50,751 nucleotides of DNA, from the NCBI RefSeq assembly GCF_014651635.1, contig NZ_BMXG01000023.1, positions 1-50,751 on the forward strand. The letters are read 5' to 3'. This stretch comes from Cerasicoccus arenae (lineage in GTDB: Bacteria; Verrucomicrobiota; Verrucomicrobiia; Opitutales; Cerasicoccaceae). The notes under the pieces were generated by a model. The model did not search any database. It was not told the origin of the DNA and saw only the letters and a list, made by a program, of their open reading frames with translations. Within the stretch, counting starts at the first letter, position 1; the number at the start of each line of letters is the position of its first letter. Position numbers and translations under genes: made by a program. Positions 9,052 through 17,502 of this stretch are shown here, in pieces.

Positions 9052-10461
9052 ATGCAGCCTAAGACTTTTCAGAAAATCGACCGTTTTGCCCGTGATCTGC
9101 CTGCGGAGGTGCATGCCACCGTTTATGATGGCTCCAAAAGCACGAGCGAGAAACGTTACGATGTGCTGTGGCGCGATTTCCCCGAGACGGCGGACGTCCT
9201 GCGAGAAACAGCTGGCCAAATTAAGCAGCACACTTTGGAACACCTTGACCAGTATCTTGAGCAAGCGGAAAAGAGTCTGACCGCTAATGGCGCTCAGGTG
9301 CACTTTGCCGGAGATGGCGACCGGGCCAATCAGATTGCGCTCGAACTGATGCAAAAACATGGTGCCAAGAAGCTGGTGAAGTCCAAGAGCATGGTCACGG
9401 AGGAGACTCATCTCGTGCCTTTTCTCGAGAAGAATGGCATTGAGTGCGTGGAGACTGACCTCGGCGAGTTCATTGTGCAGATCGACAACGATCACCCGTC
9501 GCACATTGTCAAGCCGATCATGCACAAGAATCGTCGCCAGATCGCTAGGAGTTTCGAGCGCGAAGGCCTGGGTGCATACAATGACGATCCGGAGACGATT
9601 ACCCGCCGCGCCCGCGTCCACCTGCGGAAAAAGTATTTTGAGGCTGATGTGGCGGTTACTGGTGCCAATTTTGTTTCGGCGGAAAGCGGTCGTATAGTGC
9701 TGGTCACGAATGAGGGTAATGCCCGCTTCTGTATGGCTGCGACAAAGCTGCATATTGCGATTGTGGGTATCGAAAAGCTGGTTCCGCGTGACAAAGACCT
9801 TGGGCTTTTTTTGAATCTGATTGGACGTTCCGGCACTGGTCAGCAGCTCACGGTTTACACCCAGTTCATTGCGGGGCCTAAGCGTGCTGAACAGCCCGAT
9901 GGGCCAGAGGAAATGCACGTTATTTTCGTTGATAACAAGCGCACGGATGTCCTCGCGAGCGAGTGCCGAGAAATCCTCCGCTGTATCCGATGTGGTGCGT
10001 GTTTGAACGTCTGCCCGGTTTATCGGCAGGCCAGTGGACATGCCTATCGGAGCGTCTACCCCGGTCCAGTCGGCGCGGTGCTGAGTCCATTGCTGGCGGC
10101 TGATAAGTTTCCAGAGCTGGCTGATTTGCCCAAGGCCTCTAGCCTCTGTGGTGCCTGTAATGAAGTTTGTCCGGTCAATATCCCGATCCCTGACTTGCTC
10201 TTGCGCTTGCGGGACAAGGGTAAACGCGAGGGCGCGAAAAATGCCGCGGCTGGCACGCCGCCGATGGGGATGTACGCGATGATGGCCAGCCAGCCGAGTG
10301 CTTGGAAGGCCGCGATGAAAATCGGCTATGCGGTTAACGTGACCCCGCAGGCGATGATGAACGTGGTTCCCGCGGCTCAGGCTTGGACTTCTGTGCGGCA
10401 GCTTCCCAAATGGCGTGGCGGCAAATTCCGAGACTGGATGAAGAAAAAGGAAAGCGAGTAA
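9052..10461 (+). CDS. lutB: lactate utilization iron-sulfur protein B
   Basis: LutB (YkgF) is the large electron-transfer subunit of the lactate oxidation complex. The 469-residue product has a LUD domain (about residues 60-290) and a C-terminal 2x[4Fe-4S] ferredoxin-like part. Cys311, 314, 317 and 321 form CIRCGACLNVCP, and Cys366, 369 and 373 form CGACNEVCP. The family length is 460-480, so the protein is complete. It sits between lutA and lutC with gaps of 4 and 11 bases. No lactate permease is adjacent. Confidence 0.94.
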   Translation: MQPKTFQKIDRFARDLPAEVHATVYDGSKSTSEKRYDVLWRDFPETADVLRETAGQIKQHTLEHLDQYLEQAEKSLTANGAQVHFAGDGDRANQIALELMQKHGAKKLVKSKSMVTEETHLVPFLEKNGIECVETDLGEFIVQIDNDHPSHIVKPIMHKNRRQIARSFEREGLGAYNDDPETITRRARVHLRKKYFEADVAVTGANFVSAESGRIVLVTNEGNARFCMAATKLHIAIVGIEKLVPRDKDLGLFLNLIGRSGTGQQLTVYTQFIAGPKRAEQPDGPEEMHVIFVDNKRTDVLASECREILRCIRCGACLNVCPVYRQASGHAYRSVYPGPVGAVLSPLLAADKFPELADLPKASSLCGACNEVCPVNIPIPDLLLRLRDKGKREGAKNAAAGTPPMGMYAMMASQPSAWKAAMKIGYAVNVTPQAMMNVVPAAQAWTSVRQLPKWRGGKFRDWMKKKESE

Positions 10462-10472
10462 CGAGCCGCAAA

Positions 10473-11102
10473 ATGCAAACTGCTATGTCTGACGATCGAA
10501 CCCAAATTTTCTCCCGTATCAAGACTGCTTTGGCACCTTTGCCGCAGCGCGCGGCCTTGCCGAATTACGCCCGTGAGTTACCCATTTGCCGTGCGCACCC
10601 GGAATTTTCGGAGCTTTGGGAGCTGTTTTCACATAAGGCTAAGCAGGTCAACGGCACGCCGTTGGTAGGTCTCGCTACGTTGGGCTCATGGCTCCACGAG
10701 AAAAAGCAGACGCATGGCTATTGCGATCGAGCTTTGGCGGAACGCCTTCGGGCGATGCCGGAGTTTGAGGGGATTACTCTCGAAACAGAATTCGACCGCG
10801 GGCGGTTCGACGATTTTGCCTTTGGGATAACTCTGGCGGCGGGTGTCATTGCCGAGACTGGAAGCTTGATCCTCAAGGATGAATCGACTTCCGCCCGTTT
10901 AGGTGCGTTGGCTCCCTGGACTCATGCCGCGATCGTGGACCCCGCTACGATCTACCCAGATACAGTCACCGCATTGGAAAATTTGGGGAGCGATCCTTCG
11001 GTTATCTGGGCCACGGGTCCATCAAAGACAGCTGACGTTGAAGGCATTCTAATTGAGGGTGTGCATGGACCTGGAGTGCAAATCGTATGTTTAGACGCAT
11101 AG
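10473..11102 (+). CDS. lutC: lactate utilization protein C (LUD domain)
   Basis: LutC (YkgG) is the third subunit of the L-lactate oxidation complex and consists of a single LUD domain. The product is 209 residues from the ATG at 10473, or 205 from a second ATG at 10485 (MSDDRTQIF). The ITLAAGVIAETGSLIL segment and the late SDIE-like part (GPSKTADVEGILIEGVHGP) match the family core. The frame stays open further upstream, into lutB, but that extension would be out of frame with LutB and is not used. The spacing of 11 bases to lutB and the conserved order A-B-C support a single operon. Confidence 0.92.
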   Translation: MQTAMSDDRTQIFSRIKTALAPLPQRAALPNYARELPICRAHPEFSELWELFSHKAKQVNGTPLVGLATLGSWLHEKKQTHGYCDRALAERLRAMPEFEGITLETEFDRGRFDDFAFGITLAAGVIAETGSLILKDESTSARLGALAPWTHAAIVDPATIYPDTVTALENLGSDPSVIWATGPSKTADVEGILIEGVHGPGVQIVCLDA

Positions 11103-11173
11103 GACGGCCTAAATCTCTCTAGCGGCTGATATTTACTTGCACTGAGCCGTTGCGATTCCTAATTTCCTGCTCA

Positions 11174-11335
11174 ATGAAGTTTCGTTGGATAGGCCTGTTG
11201 GCCGTAGTTGCCCTGTTAACCGGTTGTTCTGCATCGGTGCCAATTCGCCCCTATATGTTCATTCAGAATGAGCAGACGCCCATCGCGCTGCCAGTTGATG
11301 AAGCTCCCGTTAGCTCTGCTGATCAGGTTAGCTAA
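11174..11335 (+). CDS. small lipoprotein of unknown function
   Basis: The 53-residue product begins MKFRWIGLLAVVALLTGC, a compact type II signal peptide with the lipobox LTGC, so it should be lipidated at Cys18. The remaining 35 residues are short and unstructured-looking. The upstream GTG/ATG frame start at 11150 adds eight residues that spoil the signal peptide, so the ATG at 11174 is preferred. It lies 71 bases after lutC on the same strand and converges with the next gene. No family is recognised. Confidence 0.6.
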   Translation: MKFRWIGLLAVVALLTGCSASVPIRPYMFIQNEQTPIALPVDEAPVSSADQVS

Positions 11336-11341
11336 ACAAGC

Positions 11342-11887
11342 CTACTCTTTGTAGAGGCTATAGAAATGTACCTGTTGTTCGGGATCACGAAAGAGCAGAA
11401 ACTCTCCATCGGGATCGTGACCGACGAAAACTAGCCCATGGTATTCGTCAACGACGTCTCCAACACGATAGACTTTACCGTTAATGGATGCACGGCTTTG
11501 GCCAGAGGCCAAGCGAACGCTTTGGACGTCCATAGCTTTGACGAAATCAGCTGGAGTTTCGTTAGCCATAATCTCAGGAACGGCTAGATGCGCGTTGACT
11601 AGCTTTCGGTCTTGGGCTGTGGGCGTGTAGTCTTTGCTCATCACGTAGTATGCGGCACCGCAAATGGCAAGGATCACGCCTACTGCGAGTAACAGACTGA
11701 AAGGAACAGGGCTAGCTTTGCGCTGAAGGGGGGGGGGGACTACCGTGACTTTGGGCTTCGATCGTATTGGCGGCGGCTTGGGGACACGTGCGTAAGGATG
11801 GTCGTAATCGGGTGTTCTGGGCACGACAACAACACGCTCAGATGGCTGAGCGTTTCTGCTTTCAGTTGGCCAGTTAAGGTTGGGCAT
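11342..11887 (-). CDS. single-pass membrane protein of unknown function
   Basis: The 181-residue product has a proline- and basic-rich cytosolic N-terminus (about residues 1-68), one membrane helix (about 70-92, FSLLLAVGVILAICGAAYYV) and an extracytoplasmic C-terminal domain. The last 60 residues (SINGKVYRVGDVVDEYHGL) resemble a small beta-barrel such as a PilP or SH3-like fold, but that is only an impression. The ATG at 11885-11887 is preferred to the frame's upstream start, whose 34 extra residues look like spacer. The gene holds a run of 11 C (on the coding strand) that encodes Pro-Pro-Pro at the start of the juxtamembrane segment. Confidence 0.7.
   Translation of the reverse strand: MPNLNWPTESRNAQPSERVVVVPRTPDYDHPYARVPKPPPIRSKPKVTVVPPPLQRKASPVPFSLLLAVGVILAICGAAYYVMSKDYTPTAQDRKLVNAHLAVPEIMANETPADFVKAMDVQSVRLASGQSRASINGKVYRVGDVVDEYHGLVFVGHDPDGEFLLFRDPEQQVHFYSLYKE
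11728..11738. repeat. G11 homopolymer tract inside a coding gene
   Basis: Eleven G on the plus strand (C on the coding strand) encode the PPP of a VVPPPLQ stretch. A gain or loss of one base would truncate or frameshift the membrane protein before its membrane helix. Confidence 0.85.
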
Positions 11888-12053
11888 GGATCGCTTATTC
11901 TCGTATTTATACGGAATTATTCCGTAAAATATAAGGTCAATCATGTATAATTGAGGCCAAATGACAATGTTTTTTGCCTCTAACCGCACTTTGAAAGCAA
12001 TAAACGCGACTCTATCTCGATACTGAAATCGTATCGATTAGCTTTTTTCAGCT

Positions 12054-12626
12054 CTAGCTTCCTGGCTTCATTGCCGGGATCGCGGCGAGCTCTGGCGGTA
12101 GGTTTGCCGGATCATAAGTTGGAAACGAAAATGCGAGCAGAGTCGTCAAGGGTGCAGAGAAGCTGACCTGGCCCTCGGAACGGTCAACCAAGACGGCGAC
12201 TCCCGCGGCAGTTCCACCCTCGGCGGCAATGATGTTCAGTGCTTCGTTAACGCGTCCTCCGCGGGTGATTACGTCTTCGACGACCAATAGTCGTTCGCCG
12301 GGGGCAATTTTGAAATTACGTCGCAGGGCGAGCTTGTCGTCAACCTTCTCTACAAAGAGGAAGCGCTTACCGGCTTGGCGGGCGAGTTCTTGGCCAATCA
12401 CCAGTCCGCCCATCGCTGGTGCGAGGACGGTGTCGAAGCTGGCAAGGTCGATCTTAGCCAAAAGCATTTCAGCCAATCGCGTGACTTTGTCCATGCGTTC
12501 GCAAACGCGGGCGCACTGGAAAAAATGGCCGGACCGCAGACCTGAACGGAGGATAAAATGGCCTTCCAACAGGGCACCGGAATCACGGAAAATTTGCAAG
12601 ACTTCTTGGTCGATAACATCGCTCAT
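12054..12626 (-). CDS. pyrE: orotate phosphoribosyltransferase
   Basis: PyrE joins orotate to PRPP to give OMP, the substrate of PyrF. The 190-residue product has the PRPP-binding motif LLVVEDVITRGGR at residues 113-125 with the two acidic residues ED. It also has the Lys-rich loop region (EKVDDKLALRR, about 93-103) of the dimer-spanning flexible loop. The ATG at 12624-12626 gives MSDVIDQEV, a usual OPRT beginning; the longer frame start adds 13 unlikely residues. It is transcribed away from the SirB1-like gene. No other pyr gene is adjacent. Confidence 0.93.
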   Translation of the reverse strand: MSDVIDQEVLQIFRDSGALLEGHFILRSGLRSGHFFQCARVCERMDKVTRLAEMLLAKIDLASFDTVLAPAMGGLVIGQELARQAGKRFLFVEKVDDKLALRRNFKIAPGERLLVVEDVITRGGRVNEALNIIAAEGGTAAGVAVLVDRSEGQVSFSAPLTTLLAFSFPTYDPANLPPELAAIPAMKPGS

Positions 12627-12757
12627 GTAGGGACGGTGCGAACAGCGTGCGATGGCGTCAAGCACAACTCCTAGGCGGCTCGGCGGCTGAATGAATATTT
12701 TGCGTAACAGGTTGGCCCATGCCTTGCTTTTCCGTTGCGGAGGATAAATTTTATCTT

Positions 12758-13645
12758 ATGGTAATTACAGTGAATGAGAAAAATTCAGTGCCGCTAAAGA
12801 CTTCGCGTAAACACGCGTTGTTGGGCTTGTTGGACGATACGACTTCCAGCGTTCGGACAGCTGTGCGTGCGGAGCTAGAACGATTGGGGCCAGTGGGCGT
12901 GTCTTTTCTGCGCGAGGCGGTGTTACATCCAGAATCCAGCGTTGGTTGTGCCGCGCGGGAGCTGTTGGAATCGCTAACTGGTGGTCAGCCCGAGCGAGTT
13001 TTCCGGGACTTCATTCGCTCGTTTCATTATGAATTGGAAACGGGTGTGCTGCTGCTTGATCGAGTGGCCAATCCAGATGTGGGCATGGTCGATTACGAAC
13101 GCTTTTTAGCCGAGGTGTCTGATCGCTGCCGCGAGTTACTTTTGCATCCCAGCACCGCTTGGGAAAAGTGTCGAATTTTGAACCGGGTCATCTTTGGAGA
13201 ATACGGTTTTACGGGCGATATGGAGAGTTTTTACGATCCACGGAATAGCTTTTTGAGTGAAGTCGTTTCCCGTCGTCGAGGAATTCCGATTAGCCTGTCG
13301 ATCCTCTACTTGCTTGTGGCAGACCGGTGTCACCTAGAACTTTCGCCGATCGCTTTCCCTGGCCGGTTTATGGTGGGCTGTTTCCTGGATGCTGACCCTT
13401 TCTACATTGATGTTTTTGAGGGTGGAGTGTTCCGTGGCATTGAGGAAATTGAGGAAATGCTTGAGCCGTATCAAATTGAGTTGGAGCCAGCTGTTTTTGC
13501 TCCATGCCCAGTCGGCGAAGTACTTGCTCGCTGTTGCCGTAATCTGGTCAACCAATACAGTCGCGAGGGTGATTCGGATCGAGTCCGTTTGTTCACGGAA
13601 TATGTGAACGAATTCGAGGCTGCCTATCGTCTTAATGACGAATAG
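12758..13645 (+). CDS. SirB1-like transglutaminase-fold protein
   Basis: The product (about 295 residues) has an N-terminal HEAT-like helical part (residues 15-75) and then a Transglut_core2 (SirB1) domain recognisable by FYDPRNSFLSEVVSRRRGIPISLSI and the later AFPGRFMVG and DVFEGG. Family members are widespread cytosolic proteins of uncertain function; they carry the transglutaminase-like fold. The start is uncertain: the ATG at 12758 has a GGAGG 14 bases upstream, a little far, while an ATG at 12719 would add 13 residues. It is followed by aroE after 38 bases. Confidence 0.82.
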   Translation: MVITVNEKNSVPLKTSRKHALLGLLDDTTSSVRTAVRAELERLGPVGVSFLREAVLHPESSVGCAARELLESLTGGQPERVFRDFIRSFHYELETGVLLLDRVANPDVGMVDYERFLAEVSDRCRELLLHPSTAWEKCRILNRVIFGEYGFTGDMESFYDPRNSFLSEVVSRRRGIPISLSILYLLVADRCHLELSPIAFPGRFMVGCFLDADPFYIDVFEGGVFRGIEEIEEMLEPYQIELEPAVFAPCPVGEVLARCCRNLVNQYSREGDSDRVRLFTEYVNEFEAAYRLNDE

Positions 13646-13683
13646 GGCTTGTCGACGCGGCAGACGTCACCAAGCATCGTGGG

Positions 13684-14613
13684 ATGCATTACGACGACTC
13701 CGACCGCGTGCGTTTGCTGGATGAGCTTGAGCATTGGCAATACAACGGAACCGCCTTGGCGGTACTCGGCAGCCCCATCACGCACAGCGTTAGCCCGGCG
13801 ATGCACAACGCCGCACTCAATCTGATGGGCCAGACCCAGCAGCTTTACCGCAATTGGCGTTATTTCAAATTCAATACCCCGCCGGAAATTTTGCATCAGG
13901 CGTTGGAAAAGCTCCACCAAGCTGGCTTTACAGGGATTAATTTAACCATTCCTCACAAGGTGCAAGCAGTGGATCTGGTTGTTGAGATTGATGCGGGGGC
14001 GAAGCTTTCGGGGGCGGTCAATACACTGCATCGTCAAGAAAATGGCTGGGCGGGCTACAACTCTGACGGTTATGGGCTGGAGCAGGCCCTGAAGCGAGAG
14101 TTGGGGGTAGAGCTGGCCGGAGCGACAGTTATCCTGCTGGGAGCCGGTGGTGCCGCCCGAGCAGCCGCTGTGCAGTGCTTGCAGTCCGGTGTCGCTGCGT
14201 TGTGGATTGGCAATCGTAATCAAGAGCGACTTGAGGGGCTGATCGAGCTGCTTGCCGATGCTTCCGGCTGTGAGCGAGTGCGCGGCTTTGACCTAAGCGC
14301 TCCGCCATCGGACCTCCCCACTGACGGCGTCATTGTCAACGCGACGTCACTTGGTCTAAAGGCGGACGATCCAGTACCGTTGAAGCTTTCACGTTTTGGC
14401 TCGGATACAAAAATCTACGACATGACCTATGGCGTGGAAAATGATCTGGCCCGTACGGCAAAAACCCAAGGTTTGGCCTATGCCGATGGACTTTCCATGC
14501 TGGTTTGGCAGGGCGTTCGCAGTCTGGAAATCTGGACTGGGGCACAGGTGCCAGCGCAAGCAATGATGGATGGTGCTTGCTACGCCAAAGGATACACACC
14601 TCGCCGTGCATGA
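13684..14613 (+). CDS. aroE: shikimate dehydrogenase
   Basis: AroE reduces 3-dehydroshikimate to shikimate with NADPH in aromatic amino acid synthesis. The 309-residue product shows the substrate-binding motif SPITHSVSPAMHNAAL, the NLTIPHK segment with the catalytic Lys, the NTL and NSDGYG motifs, and the nucleotide-binding GAGGAARA loop. The stretch IVNATSLGLK is also typical. It is slightly longer than the common 270-290 because of an N-terminal extension of about 25 residues. Its TGA overlaps the ATG of the next gene (ATGA), so the two are translationally coupled. Confidence 0.95.
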   Translation: MHYDDSDRVRLLDELEHWQYNGTALAVLGSPITHSVSPAMHNAALNLMGQTQQLYRNWRYFKFNTPPEILHQALEKLHQAGFTGINLTIPHKVQAVDLVVEIDAGAKLSGAVNTLHRQENGWAGYNSDGYGLEQALKRELGVELAGATVILLGAGGAARAAAVQCLQSGVAALWIGNRNQERLEGLIELLADASGCERVRGFDLSAPPSDLPTDGVIVNATSLGLKADDPVPLKLSRFGSDTKIYDMTYGVENDLARTAKTQGLAYADGLSMLVWQGVRSLEIWTGAQVPAQAMMDGACYAKGYTPRRA

Positions 14614-14945
14614 AGCCGCGTTTGCTTTTCGTTTGCAGCCGTAATCAGTGGCGAAGCCCGACAGCTGAGGAAATTTATCGCCCTGATGCACGGCTGGAAG
14701 TGCGTTCGGCGGGTGTTAGTGGATCTGCACGACACACCATCAGCCAAGCAGATATTGATTGGGCGGATTTGATTCTGGTGATGGTGCCCACGCACAAACG
14801 CCGCATCATTGAGTGCTTTCACGACAGTGAATTGCCACCCATTGAGAGTCTGGACATTCCTGATGATTATCAACCGATGGACGCGGAATTAATCGACCTG
14901 ATTCAGGCGGCGACGGAACCCTTGCTCATTCGACTATTGAGCTAA
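14610..14945 (+). CDS. predicted low-molecular-weight protein tyrosine phosphatase
   Basis: The 111-residue product begins MKPRLLFVCSRNQWRSPTAE, which holds the phosphatase P-loop C-x5-R-S with Cys9 as nucleophile and Arg15. It is shorter than classic LMW-PTPs (about 150 residues) and resembles the COG4551 group of predicted phosphatases. The general-acid part is weakly visible (DIPDDYQPMD). The ATG at 14610 overlaps the aroE stop by four bases, so this is an operon with aroE. Its substrate is unknown. Confidence 0.85.
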   Translation: MKPRLLFVCSRNQWRSPTAEEIYRPDARLEVRSAGVSGSARHTISQADIDWADLILVMVPTHKRRIIECFHDSELPPIESLDIPDDYQPMDAELIDLIQAATEPLLIRLLS

Positions 14946-14983
14946 GCACCAACTACTGGTATCAGCACTGACTTTTAATCTAC

Positions 14984-15985
14984 ATGAATCTCGAAGAATT
15001 TTACGCAATCAACAGCGCCTACCCGTGGTTTTTCGCCTTCTGGGCATTTGTGTTTGGCGCATGCTGGGGAAGCTTTTTTAACGTCGTAATCTATCGTTAT
15101 CCAGCGAAATTATCAGTGGTGAAGCCTGGTTCGCACTGCTTTGCCTGCCAGACGCCGATCAAGTGGTACGACAATTTGCCGATTCTCAGTTGGTGCATTT
15201 TACGGGGAAAAGCTCGCTGCTGTGGAGCGCCGTTTTCGATGCGCTACGCCATTATCGAGGCGCTGACGGGTGGCTTGTATATGTGGACCTGGATTGTTTA
15301 TAGCGACGATCTGGGCGTCGTTGTTGCGATCTGGATTTTCCTGGCACTGCTCATTTGTGGGCTTTTCATCGACTACGATACGCAATTTTTGCCAGACCTG
15401 TTTACCGTTTGGGGGCTGGTGTTCGGCTTTATCCTTTCTTGTCTTTACCCCGAGCTGCATCAGCAGGGAGGGAGCGGAGATCCACCGTTGCTGGAGCATA
15501 TTCGCAGTGCCGCCTTGAGTGCGACGGGAGGAGTCGTGGGGGCTGGAGTTATTCTTTGGGTTGGGCTTCTCGCCGAGAAATTTCTGCGCAAAGAAGAAGC
15601 AATGGGCTTTGGTGATGTGCTTTTAATGGGATGTATCGGTGCCTTTATTGGCTGGAAAGGTGCGATTTTTGCGATCTTTGGAGGGTCATTATTTGGCACA
15701 TTGGTCGTGTTGCCGATGATGCTGGTTAACTCGCTTTTCGGCACCAAGTTACGTCCCGGAAAGACTGGTGAAGTCGAAGAAATGGCACCGCCGAAAAAGA
15801 TGGATGAAGCGGAAGACGCGGAGACTACTGAACCGGAGGCGGATCTAAACATGCAGGCCAAGATTCCCTTTGGGCCTTGGTTAGCTATTGGTGCCGTTGT
15901 TTATTTGCTACTTGTTCGGGATTGCGTGGATGGCTATTTCGAGAGCACACGAGCTCTTATATTCTCGCCGGTCCCGCTCTATTGA
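14984..15985 (+). CDS. pilD: prepilin peptidase (A24 family)
   Basis: PilD-type aspartyl proteases cleave the leader peptide of type IV pilins and type II pseudopilins at the inner membrane. The 333-residue product has the N-terminal domain motif FGACWGSFFNVVIYRYP, a partial zinc-binding site (Cys52/Cys55, then the pair Cys79-Cys80 instead of a second CxxC), and the two catalytic aspartate motifs FIDYD (about 129-133) and GFGD (208-211). It contains about seven to eight membrane segments, plus an acidic, Lys-rich insertion near residues 260-290. It lies after the aroE-phosphatase pair and overlaps the convergent gene at its 3' end by seven bases. It could process the Verru_Chthon A protein. 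Confidence 0.92.
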   Translation: MNLEEFYAINSAYPWFFAFWAFVFGACWGSFFNVVIYRYPAKLSVVKPGSHCFACQTPIKWYDNLPILSWCILRGKARCCGAPFSMRYAIIEALTGGLYMWTWIVYSDDLGVVVAIWIFLALLICGLFIDYDTQFLPDLFTVWGLVFGFILSCLYPELHQQGGSGDPPLLEHIRSAALSATGGVVGAGVILWVGLLAEKFLRKEEAMGFGDVLLMGCIGAFIGWKGAIFAIFGGSLFGTLVVLPMMLVNSLFGTKLRPGKTGEVEEMAPPKKMDEAEDAETTEPEADLNMQAKIPFGPWLAIGAVVYLLLVRDCVDGYFESTRALIFSPVPLY

Positions 15986-16818
15986 TTATTACCTCGTAGC
16001 CAGACTTCTTTGACTTTGGGCATGGCAAAGAGGTCGTCCGAAACATGCGGGTTTAATTGGAGACTGGTCACTTCTGAGTAGCCGTAAATTTGATCTTCGA
16101 GGACGAGTTCGGTCTTCATTGGTAACCAGATGCCCTCGATGTTATCATATTTCACGTAGAAGCTGTCGATGTCGACAATTACGCCATTGCGCTCTTCTCT
16201 CCGGCCTTGCCGTGTGATCAGGTAATTTTTGGGGTGGAAGTAGAAGAATTCCGTGAGTCCATCGGGATGGAAGAGTTTAACCAGGTAATTCTTCTGTTTG
16301 CGATTGTTGACCGCTCCCATGTATTCGAGGACGCAGCCTTCCTCCTCCCATCGCATTAGAATGTCGTCAAAGGCAGCTAGTTGGATGAAGTTCTTCTTTT
16401 CTTTTCCGCCCATTTCCTTGGGGAAGGGGTGTTTTTGTGTCAGATCGTATGTCCATGCATCTGTCCCGTCGTAGCCGGATATGACCTTATATTCGCGCCC
16501 GAGACTTTCAGTGATGAGCTCTAAACGCAGCTTATCAGGGCGCTCACGGTAAGAAATTGTGCGGTAATCCTTTTTGCCCTCGCGAATCGTCTCATGGATG
16601 ATCGCCGAGTGGATCGCTTTTTGGCGGTCTTTGCCGCCGGAGGCCTTCAGATAAGTTTCTACGAGCTTGGCGGCAATGGGATCGGTTTGAGCGGGAACAG
16701 GCTCACGCAAGGAAACTTCCGTCTGGGTTTCCTCTTCACCGGAGGATTCATTCTGTGCGGGCAAAGTGGTCGCAAGAATTAAAACTGCGAAGATGGAGTA
16801 GAGGGCTTTCATTGACAT
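15979..16818 (-). CDS. exported LolA-like outer-membrane lipoprotein-sorting protein
   Basis: The 279-residue protein starts with a signal peptide (hydrophobic residues 5-20, cleavage near LPAQ/N). The mature part follows the LolA/LolB-like beta-barrel pattern: DRQKAIHSAIIHETI, YDGTDAWTY, and FYFHPKNYLITRQGRREERNG with its repeated strands. Proteins of this kind bind lipids or lipoproteins in the periplasm. Its 3' end overlaps the prepilin peptidase by seven bases. It is one of three such proteins in the window (see 20306-21031 and 45346-46197). Confidence 0.75.
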   Translation of the reverse strand: MSMKALYSIFAVLILATTLPAQNESSGEEETQTEVSLREPVPAQTDPIAAKLVETYLKASGGKDRQKAIHSAIIHETIREGKKDYRTISYRERPDKLRLELITESLGREYKVISGYDGTDAWTYDLTQKHPFPKEMGGKEKKNFIQLAAFDDILMRWEEEGCVLEYMGAVNNRKQKNYLVKLFHPDGLTEFFYFHPKNYLITRQGRREERNGVIVDIDSFYVKYDNIEGIWLPMKTELVLEDQIYGYSEVTSLQLNPHVSDDLFAMPKVKEVWLRGNNQ

Positions 16819-16884
16819 CCTTTCCTAATGGAATTGTCAGAACTGACAACGCTTGACTGCGGAAACCGGAATTATGACATACTT

Positions 16885-17499
16885 TTACGGAACGATGATA
16901 TCGGTGTCGGCGCGAAGCCAGCGCTCGATTTTTTCGATCATGGTCCCGGCAACAGTATCATTCTCCGCCGAAAGCATCTCCAACGGTTGATGTATGATCG
17001 ATCGAGCTCGCTCTTGCTCGCGGGTGGGCATATCAGCGAGCCAATGTTGCCGCACAGCGTAGCCTTCCTCGGCGGCGTATCGGTAGAGGGCCTTGAGGTA
17101 GACGCATTGCGGTAAGGTGGAGCTTTCGAACGCATTAAATGCATCGATGGCCAACTGGGCGGTTGGGGCAAAGAATTCGGTATGGGGGAGGTTGCGCCAT
17201 AGCAGCTCTCCGAGCCTCGTGGCAAGCTGCAAGGTGCGGTAGCTACGAGCGAGAGCCCGACGGCTATGTTCAAGGCGATATTCCTTGAGAAACCAAGTTG
17301 TCGCAGAGCTGGAGCCTTCCAGATGGAATACAGCTTGATCGAAGAGGTCGGGACTGCTGCCAGAATTCTTATTGGATCGCCGCCACATGGCCACTAGACG
17401 GCCTTCATCTGGGCTCAGAATGTTTAACCGCAGGAAGCGTTCGCCCGAGGGAACTGTCGCCAGCACAACGCCAACTGCCTGAAGCTCACGTGCGGGCAT
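16885..17499 (-). CDS. recO: DNA repair protein RecO, short form
   Basis: RecO binds SSB-coated DNA and, with RecR, loads RecA in recombination repair. The 204-residue product has an OB-fold-like N-terminus with the ERFLRLNILSPDEGRLVAMWR pattern (only parts quoted by family: VLATVPSGERF and NILSPDEG), followed by a helical C-terminal domain with ECVYLKALYRYAAEEG-type sequence. It is shorter than the usual 230-260 and lacks the four-Cys zinc site of some RecO proteins. It is three bases downstream of the DUF502 gene, so the two form an operon. Confidence 0.7.
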   Translation of the reverse strand: MPARELQAVGVVLATVPSGERFLRLNILSPDEGRLVAMWRRSNKNSGSSPDLFDQAVFHLEGSSSATTWFLKEYRLEHSRRALARSYRTLQLATRLGELLWRNLPHTEFFAPTAQLAIDAFNAFESSTLPQCVYLKALYRYAAEEGYAVRQHWLADMPTREQERARSIIHQPLEMLSAENDTVAGTMIEKIERWLRADTDIIVP

Positions 17500-17502
17500 C
17501 GG

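Noticed and set aside
9019-10041. 340-codon minus-strand frame opposite lutB
   Set aside because: It overlaps an unambiguous lutB; the antisense product has no recognisable features.
12018-12036. CGATAC/GTATCG hairpin between pyrE and the membrane protein gene
   Set aside because: There is no T-run on the strand that pyrE would use, and the stem is only six pairs.
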